From the NCBI GenBank assembly GCA_946222435.1, contig CAMIOJ010000042.1, positions 1 through 11,004 on the forward strand: a DNA stretch of 11,004 bases. Reading direction: 5' to 3'. Position numbers and translations under genes: made by a program. Of the stretch, positions 7,346 to 11,004 are shown piece by piece. The notes beneath the pieces were generated by a model that worked only from the letters and a program-made list of their open reading frames with translations, was not told the DNA's origin and ran no database searches. Position 1 is the stretch's first letter, and every line of letters begins with the position of its first letter. This DNA comes from an uncultured Micrococcus sp. GTDB lineage: Bacteria; Actinomycetota; Actinomycetes; Actinomycetales; Micrococcaceae.

Positions 7346-7353
7346 AGAAGGAG
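7346..7353 (+). promoter_or_regulatory. RBS that selects ATG 7360
   Basis: AGAAGGAG ends at 7353, directly against an in-frame ATG at 7354 and 6 nt before the ATG at 7360. Spacing favours the second ATG, so the protein begins MRLITLG rather than MDMRLITLG. Confidence 0.8.
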
Positions 7354-7359
7354 ATGGAC

Positions 7360-7698
7360 ATGCGTCTGATCACCCTTGGTGTCGGTGCCGCCCTCGGCTA
7401 CTTCCTCGGCTCCCGTGAGGGCCGCCAGAACCTGAACAAGATGTCCAACAACGCCCAGAAGTTCTGGAACGACCCGAAGACCCAGGACAAGGTCTCGAAG
7501 GTCCAGGGCCAGGCCACCCAGAAGTGGGAGCAGGCCAAGTCCTCGGACAAGGTCCAGAACCTGACCTCCACCGTCCAGCACAAGGTGGACGACGCGAAGA
7601 CCAAGGTGTCCGGCAACGGCACCGCCTCCGCCGACGCCGACGTGATCTCGGACCCGTCGACCCCGATGTCCGCCGAGGGCCCGGCCGGCCAGCACTGA
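7360..7698 (+). CDS. Small YtxH-like membrane-anchored protein
   Basis: A 112-residue protein. Residues about 3-17 (LITLGVGAALGYFLG) form one short hydrophobic, glycine-containing helix followed at once by SREGRQNL. This 'GYxLGSrxGR' pattern is typical of YtxH-like proteins, whose biochemical role is poorly defined; some are stress-induced. The rest, to about residue 85, is polar and predicted helical or coiled-coil, with repeating DKV/KVQ units (QDKVSKVQ, SDKVQNL, HKVDDAK). It ends in a Ser/Asp/Pro-rich, probably disordered tail. Its AAG-Lys and AAC-Asn content makes it visibly less GC-biased than its neighbours, as its composition requires. It stands alone between the ATPase and a convergent lipoprotein gene and ends 20 nt before a perfect terminator palindrome. 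No function is assigned; the call rests on the N-terminal motif. Confidence 0.8.
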   Translation: MRLITLGVGAALGYFLGSREGRQNLNKMSNNAQKFWNDPKTQDKVSKVQGQATQKWEQAKSSDKVQNLTSTVQHKVDDAKTKVSGNGTASADADVISDPSTPMSAEGPAGQH

Positions 7699-7718
7699 GC
7701 CGTCGCCGCCTGAGCGCG

Positions 7719-7754
7719 ACGAAGGGCCCCGACCGTACGGTCGGGGCCCTTCGT
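7719..7754. terminator. Perfect 36-bp palindrome, bidirectional terminator
   Basis: Bases 7719-7736 are the exact reverse complement of 7737-7754; the left arm is ACGAAGGGCCCCGACCGT. It sits between two convergent genes, 20 nt after the YtxH-like stop and 10 nt after the lipoprotein stop read on its strand. It can fold as a GC-rich stem with a tight loop on either strand, which fits a shared terminator. Confidence 0.9.
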
Positions 7755-7764
7755 GTATGCGGCG

Positions 7765-8655
7765 TCAGCCCTCGGCCGGGGCCTCCGGGCCGGAGGAGAT
7801 CTCGTCCTCGGCCGGCGCCTCGACCTTCTCCACGGAGCCCCAGTCGGAGAAGACGAGCTCGGTGGTCTCGTCCGAGTCGGAGTCCTTGAGCTCGAGGGCC
7901 ACGAGCCGGCCGTCCTCGTCCACGAGGAAGGCCTGCAGGTCGGACATGTCCACCTCGTTGAGCGCCGAGCCCGCCGCGCCGTCGTCGCCGGAGTCCTTCT
8001 TCTCGTCGTCCGACTTCTCGCCCGCGGACTTGGCGACATCCTCGGGCACCTCGTAGCGGTAGGCCTTCCGACCGTCTCGGTCGACCTCCTGGCGCTCGGC
8101 GTCGGCGTCGTCGAGCGCGCCCTCGGCCGGGAGGCCGTCCATGAGGTCGTCGCGGACGCTCTTCATCATGCCGCGCTCGTCCTCGGGGATGTCCTGCTCG
8201 ATCCACTTGTCCCCGAGGCCCAGCATGGACTTGGTCTGCTCGTCCATCTCCTCGCCGGAGACGTCCATCCTGATGTAGCCCTTCTCGCCGACCTCACGGA
8301 CGGCCATGGTCATGTCCATGTCCCCGCCGGTCATCTCCATGGTCATCTCGGCGTTGGGCTCCGTGGTGAACCCGGACAGGTCGAAGGTGCCGGAGGTGGG
8401 CTGCTGCCCCTTCTCCGCGTCCTTGTCCTTGTCCCCGCCGTCGTCACCCTGCTCGGACATGGTGCTGGTGATGCGGAAGGACTCGGCGTCCTGCAGCTGG
8501 GTGCGGGCCTCGTTCCAGGCCTCGCCCGCGGGCACGTCCCCGCCGCAGGCGGAGAGGACGAGCGCGCCGGCGGCGGCCATCGAGGCCAGCCCGATCACGC
8601 GGAACGGACGGGCGGCGGAGCGGGCGGAGGTGAGGGTCGGGCTCGGTGCGGTCAT
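7765..8655 (-). CDS. Secreted lipoprotein, LppX/LolA-like fold suspected
   Basis: A 296-residue lipoprotein precursor. An Arg-containing n-region and hydrophobic core (VIGLASMAAAGALVL) lead to the lipobox LSAC, with lipidation expected at Cys37 and anchoring on the outer face of the membrane. The mature protein alternates polar and Met/Ile/Tyr residues in strand-like stretches (EMTMEMTGGDMDMTMAVREV at 103-122, then GYIRMDV, KAYRYEV, LVALEL). This suggests a curved beta-sheet as in LppX/LprG or LolA proteins, which carry lipids; that is a fold guess, not a motif match. Two charged low-complexity insertions (about residues 69-86 and 212-228, rich in Asp, Lys, Glu and Ser) are probably disordered loops. 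The start at 8655 has GGAAGGA upstream (plus strand 8666-8672). No partner gene is adjacent, so the ligand is unknown. Confidence 0.85.
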   Translation of the reverse strand: MTAPSPTLTSARSAARPFRVIGLASMAAAGALVLSACGGDVPAGEAWNEARTQLQDAESFRITSTMSEQGDDGGDKDKDAEKGQQPTSGTFDLSGFTTEPNAEMTMEMTGGDMDMTMAVREVGEKGYIRMDVSGEEMDEQTKSMLGLGDKWIEQDIPEDERGMMKSVRDDLMDGLPAEGALDDADAERQEVDRDGRKAYRYEVPEDVAKSAGEKSDDEKKDSGDDGAAGSALNEVDMSDLQAFLVDEDGRLVALELKDSDSDETTELVFSDWGSVEKVEAPAEDEISSGPEAPAEG

Positions 8656-8678
8656 CTCGGATCGGTCCTTCCGTCGGG

Positions 8679-8704
8679 CCGCGGGGCCGCAGCGGGCCCC
8701 GCGG
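8679..8704 (-). other. Strong hairpin in the lipoprotein leader, possibly the terminator of the monooxygenase gene
   Basis: CCGCGGGGCC (8679-8688) and GGCCCCGCGG (8695-8704) form a perfect 10-bp stem with a 6-nt loop. On the minus strand it lies between the candidate -10 (8730-8735) and the lipoprotein RBS (8666-8672), and also about 88 nt after the monooxygenase stop. It could stop read-through from the monooxygenase, act as an attenuator, or stabilise the lipoprotein mRNA. Confidence 0.5.
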
Positions 8705-8729
8705 ACACAGCGCGTTCAGAGTCACCCCG

Positions 8730-8735
8730 AGCCTA
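8730..8735 (-). promoter_or_regulatory. Candidate -10 element of the lipoprotein gene
   Basis: AGCCTA on the plus strand reads TAGGCT on the minus strand, matching the actinobacterial TANNNT pattern about 75 nt upstream of the lipoprotein start. No recognisable -35 is present at 16-19 bp spacing. The intergenic stretch 8656-8791 holds no gene. Confidence 0.35.
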
Positions 8736-8791
8736 GCCCTCACCCCGCACCAGCGAGCCAGACCGCGCCGCAGCCTCCCGGCACCGGCCTG

Positions 8792-10207
8792 TCAGTCCAG
8801 GGTGACCTGGGCGGCCCGGTGGGTGGGCTTCACGCGGTCGCCCTCCCCGAAGAGCTTCTCGCGCAGCGTGCCCTCGGCGTAGGCGGTCTTGTAGCGGCCG
8901 CGGGCCTGCAGGGCGGGGACCACGTGCTCCACCACGTCCTCGAAGGTGCCCGGGGTGATGTGGTAGGCGAGGTTGAAACCGTCCACGTCGGCCTCCTCCT
9001 GCCAGCGGATCAGCTCGTCCGCCACGGTCTCCCCGGAGCCGACGGTGACGGGGCCGAATCCGCCGATGCCGACCCACTCGGCGAGCTTCCGGACGGTCCA
9101 CTCCTCGTCCGAGCCGGAGGCCTTCTTGAAGGTCTCCACGGTGGACTGGATGGCGTTGGACTCCACGTCCCCGATCGGCCCGTCCAGGTCGAACTCGGAG
9201 AGGTCGATGCCCATCCAGCCGGACATGAGCACGAGTCCGCCCACCGGGTCCACGTACTGGGCGAGGTCCTCGTACTTCGCCTGCGCGGCCTCGTCCGTCT
9301 CCGCGGTGACCACGGTCTGCATGGCGAAGACCTTCACGTCGTGCCGGTCGCGGCCGGCGGCCTCCACGGCGTCGCGGATCTTGGCCACGGTGCCCTTGGC
9401 CAGCTCGAGGGTGGGGGCGTTGATGAACACGGCCTCGGCGTGCCTGCCGGCGAAGGCGCGGCCGCGGGTGGAGGCGCCGGCCTGGTAGATCACGGGCGTG
9501 CGCTGCGGGGACGGCTCGGTGACGGCGTGGCCGGGGACGGAGAAGTGCTCGCCGCGGTGGTGGATCTCGTGCACCTGGGACGGCTCCACGAAGACGCCGG
9601 TCTCCCGGTCCGCCTTCACGGCGTCGTCCTCCCAGGACTTCTCGAGCAGCTTGTAGACCACGTCCAGGTACTCGTCCGCGTGGTCGTAGCGCGCGTCGTG
9701 CTCCATCTGGTCGGTCTGGCCCATGTTCTGGGCGGCGGAGGGCAGGTAACCGGTGACCACGTTCCAGCCCACGCGGCCGCCGGTGAGGTGGTCCAGCGTG
9801 GCCAGGCGGCGGGCGAACGGATAGGGATGCTCGTAGGCGGTGCCAGCGGTGACGCCGAAGCCGAGGTCCTTCGTCACCGCGGCCATGGCGGAGACCAGCA
9901 GGAAGGGGTCGTTCACCGGGGTCTGGGCGCCGGAGCGCAGCGCGGCCTCGGAGGTGCCGCCGTAGACGGAGTAGGGGCCGAGGACGTCGGCGAGGAAGAG
10001 GCCGTCGAACAGGCCGCGCTCGAGGGTCTGGGCGAGGCCCGTCCAGTACCCGAGGGTGTGGTAGTCGCGGGAGCGGTCCTCGGGGTGCCGCCACAGTCCG
10101 GGCGACTGGTGGGCCACGCAGTTCATGTCGAACGCGTTGAAGAGGATCTCGCGGTGCTCGTCCGGGCGGGTGGGCGCTCCGGCCCCGGCGTTCTCGGCGG
10201 TGCTCAT
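8792..10207 (-). CDS. FMN-dependent monooxygenase of the NtaA/SnaA/DszA family
   Basis: A 471-residue flavin-dependent monooxygenase of the bacterial luciferase-like superfamily. Members use FMNH2 supplied by a separate reductase to oxidise substrates such as nitrilotriacetate (NtaA), pristinamycin (SnaA) or dibenzothiophene sulfone (DszA). Family landmarks, numbered from ATG 10207, are TLERGLFDGLFLADVLG (61-77), AMAAVTKDLGFGVTAGTAYEHPYPFARRLATLDHL (107-141), GRVGWNVVTG (144-153) and EHDARYDHADEY (169-180). The flavin-phosphate segment QAGAS-RGRAFA-HAEAVF and C-terminal TVADELIRWQEEADVDGFNL and ITPGTFEDVVEHVVPALQ are also present. Long stretches match DszA as I recall it. The length is slightly above the usual 440-460. 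No reductase gene is in the window. The divergent ABC importer ATPase suggests uptake and oxidation of an organosulfur or similar compound, but the substrate is not readable. Confidence 0.93.
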   Translation of the reverse strand: MSTAENAGAGAPTRPDEHREILFNAFDMNCVAHQSPGLWRHPEDRSRDYHTLGYWTGLAQTLERGLFDGLFLADVLGPYSVYGGTSEAALRSGAQTPVNDPFLLVSAMAAVTKDLGFGVTAGTAYEHPYPFARRLATLDHLTGGRVGWNVVTGYLPSAAQNMGQTDQMEHDARYDHADEYLDVVYKLLEKSWEDDAVKADRETGVFVEPSQVHEIHHRGEHFSVPGHAVTEPSPQRTPVIYQAGASTRGRAFAGRHAEAVFINAPTLELAKGTVAKIRDAVEAAGRDRHDVKVFAMQTVVTAETDEAAQAKYEDLAQYVDPVGGLVLMSGWMGIDLSEFDLDGPIGDVESNAIQSTVETFKKASGSDEEWTVRKLAEWVGIGGFGPVTVGSGETVADELIRWQEEADVDGFNLAYHITPGTFEDVVEHVVPALQARGRYKTAYAEGTLREKLFGEGDRVKPTHRAAQVTLD

Positions 10208-10210
10208 GGG

Positions 10211-10220
10211 TCTCCTTTCC
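10211..10220 (-). promoter_or_regulatory. RBS that fixes the monooxygenase start
   Basis: TCTCCTTTCC on the plus strand reads GGAAAGGAGA on the minus strand, 3 nt from ATG 10207 (AGGAG itself is 5 nt away). The longer in-frame ATG at 10276 would add 23 Arg/Pro-rich residues not expected in this family and has no comparable RBS. Confidence 0.8.
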
Positions 10221-10270
10221 AGGTCCACCCGGTCGCAGGGGCGCGGCCGGGCGGGCGACGGTTCGGCACC

Positions 10271-10299
10271 ATGCAACGCCGACGTGGCCGGCGGTGGAA
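10271..10299 (-). promoter_or_regulatory. Weak candidate promoter for the monooxygenase
   Basis: On the minus strand TTCCAC (10299-10294) and TTGCAT (10276-10271) are separated by 17 bp and lie about 65 nt upstream of the start codon. The match to consensus is partial. Confidence 0.25.
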
Positions 10300-10420
10300 G
10301 CCGGTCCGTCCCAGGGGCTCATGACGGCCCCACCGGGCTCAGCCACGCGTCCGGCGCGCGGTTCGTGACACGGCCCGACCGTGACGCAGGACACGTCCGC
10401 GGATGGCGGCCCTGTTGCGG

Positions 10421-10464
10421 CCCAGCGGCGACCCAGCGCTGAGCCCGTGACGCCCCAGCGCTGA
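10421..10464 (+). repeat. CCCAGCGCTGA array in the divergent gap
   Basis: CCCAGCGCTGA occurs at 10432-10442 and 10454-10464, and a degenerate unit CCCAGCGGCGA lies at 10421-10431. Unit starts are 11 and 22 bp apart, close to one and two helical turns, as expected of an operator array bound on one DNA face. Layout and spacer (GCCCGTGACGC) resemble the pair at 7202-7232. Confidence 0.6.
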
Positions 10465-10525
10465 GCCAGAGAAATCTGCTGCCTCGACCCTGCGGAGACG
10501 ACCGAAACGTCTGGCTCGGCGCTGG
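10455..10525. repeat. 16-bp imperfect inverted repeat around a 39-nt core
   Basis: CCAGCGCTGAGCCAGA (10455-10470) and TCTGGCTCGGCGCTGG (10510-10525) are inverted repeats matching at 15 of 16 positions. The 39-nt core (10471-10509) is less GC-rich, containing GAAATCT and GAAACG. The 71-bp unit could be a cruciform or hairpin, a paired operator, or a small palindromic dispersed repeat. It shares its left arm with the CCCAGCGCTGA array. Confidence 0.65.
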
Positions 10526-10771
10526 ATCGGCGGCGGGCCCGGCGCCGGTCGCGTGCCGGACTTCGCCACCGTGATGAGGCGCCCCCGATGACGATCGGGC
10601 CGTGACGGCCGGTCGGTCCGGGCCCGGCGGCGCCCCCGGTGTGACGCCCGTGCGGCCCTCCGGCGGCGGCGGCGGGGCAGACTTTCAGCCGACCGGGCCC
10701 ACGGTGGTCTGTTTGGCATCCGTGTCCGTCCGGCGCCGACACCGACGACGCAGCGACGATGGGAGCCCTCC

Positions 10772-11004
10772 ATGAGCGTGCATGCGCCTTCCCGTGCCAC
10801 CGCCTCCACCCCGGTCCGGGAGGAGGACCGCCACAGCCTCGACGTCGGCTTCCGCTGCGTCGGGCGCACCTTCCCCACCGCGGACGGACCGCGCGTCGTC
10901 CTGCGCGACGTGGACCTGACCGTGGCACCCGGTGAGGTGCTCGCCGTGCTCGGCGCCTCCGGCTGCGGCAAGTCCACGCTGCTGCGCGCCGTGGCCGGCC
11001 TGGA
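10772..11004 (+). CDS. ABC importer ATP-binding protein, 3'-truncated by the window edge
   Basis: The first 77 codons of an ABC transporter ATPase, open to the last base. After a variable polar N-terminus of about 22 residues comes the start of the nucleotide-binding domain, VLRDVDLTVAPGEVLAVLGA, with Walker A GASGCGKST at residues 61-69 (invariant Lys67) followed by LLRAVAGL. The form resembles nitrate/sulfonate/taurine-type importers (SsuB/TauB) but also many other small-solute families; the discriminating regions lie beyond the window. ATG 10772 has GGGAG at 10761-10765, 6 nt away. It is divergent from the monooxygenase across 564 bp, a common arrangement for organosulfur import with oxidation, which makes an SsuB-like role plausible. 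The permease and binding protein would be expected downstream. Confidence 0.85.
   Translation, partial: MSVHAPSRATASTPVREEDRHSLDVGFRCVGRTFPTADGPRVVLRDVDLTVAPGEVLAVLGASGCGKSTLLRAVAGL

Larger units (their letters stand above)
10208..10771. other. 564-bp divergent intergenic region without a gene
   Basis: No plausible gene is seen on either strand; open frames here are antisense or GC-bias shadows. It must hold the promoters of the monooxygenase (-) and the ABC ATPase (+). It contains a CCCAGCGCTGA array (10421-10464) and a 16-bp inverted repeat (10455-10525). A small CCCGAT/ATCGGG hairpin lies at 10584-10599. Four exact GTGACG copies, all on the plus strand, lie at 10381, 10447, 10602 and 10641. 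CAGACT (10678-10683) is a possible but weak -10 for the ABC gene. The length and repeat content are unusual for this compact window. Confidence 0.7.

Noticed and set aside
8306..10324. A 672-codon plus-strand open frame antisense to the lipoprotein and monooxygenase
   Set aside because: It is Gly/Val/His/Leu-rich mirror translation of conserved genes, with no RBS or domain.
8733..10928. A 731-codon minus-strand frame overlapping the monooxygenase and the whole divergent gap
   Set aside because: It is in a different frame from the clearly conserved monooxygenase, is Arg/Pro/Gly-rich throughout and runs antisense into the ABC ATPase.
1..11004. Search by eye for CRISPR arrays, tRNA genes, insertion-sequence ends, att sites or known riboswitches
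   Set aside because: No regularly spaced direct repeats of CRISPR size, no tRNA-like T-loop GGTTCGA context, no transposase, and no recognisable riboswitch core were seen.

Overview
The window is very GC-rich, uses almost only G/C-ending codons, and is densely packed with genes preceded by strong GGAGG-type ribosome binding sites. Its proteins look actinobacterial: a small-type PurL, a CtpE-like P-type ATPase and a YtxH-like small protein. My inference is a Micrococcaceae chromosome, probably Micrococcus or a close relative. No database was consulted. There is no CRISPR array, rRNA, tRNA, phage gene or transposase.

Layout. Positions 1-1698 (+) hold the 3' three quarters of purL (purine synthesis), which ends at a 60-nt hairpin terminator (1751-1810). 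A LysE/RhtB-family exporter (1904-2563, +) converges on a membrane acyltransferase-3 protein (2590-3966, -) with only 26 bp between the stop codons. An apparently frameshifted, truncated DUF1206-like remnant follows (4186-4406, +), with a hairpin at 4432-4451. Next is a complete CtpE-like P-type cation ATPase (4610-7210, +; GTG start chosen by its RBS), with an inverted repeat bracketing its candidate -10 element. A small YtxH-like membrane-anchored protein (7360-7698, +) converges on a lipoprotein (7765-8655, -), and a perfect 36-bp palindrome between them looks like a two-way terminator. The right end holds an FMN-dependent monooxygenase of the NtaA/SnaA/DszA group (8792-10207, -). Across a 564-bp gap lies the start of an ABC importer ATPase (10772-11004, +, cut by the window end).

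How the genes may work together. Most are independent transcription units. The one plausible functional unit is the monooxygenase with the divergent ABC ATPase. In related bacteria this pairing often serves import and oxidative cleavage of organosulfur or similar compounds, but the substrate cannot be read here.

The less ordinary signals are in the intergenic DNA. A paired CAGSGCTGA motif occurs at three sites: both sides of the P-type ATPase, in opposite orientation, and in the monooxygenase/ABC gap. One arm of the purL terminator hairpin is repeated at 4091-4116. A 16-bp inverted repeat with a 39-nt core lies at 10455-10525. These suggest small dispersed repeats or operators. I see no convincing new multi-gene system.
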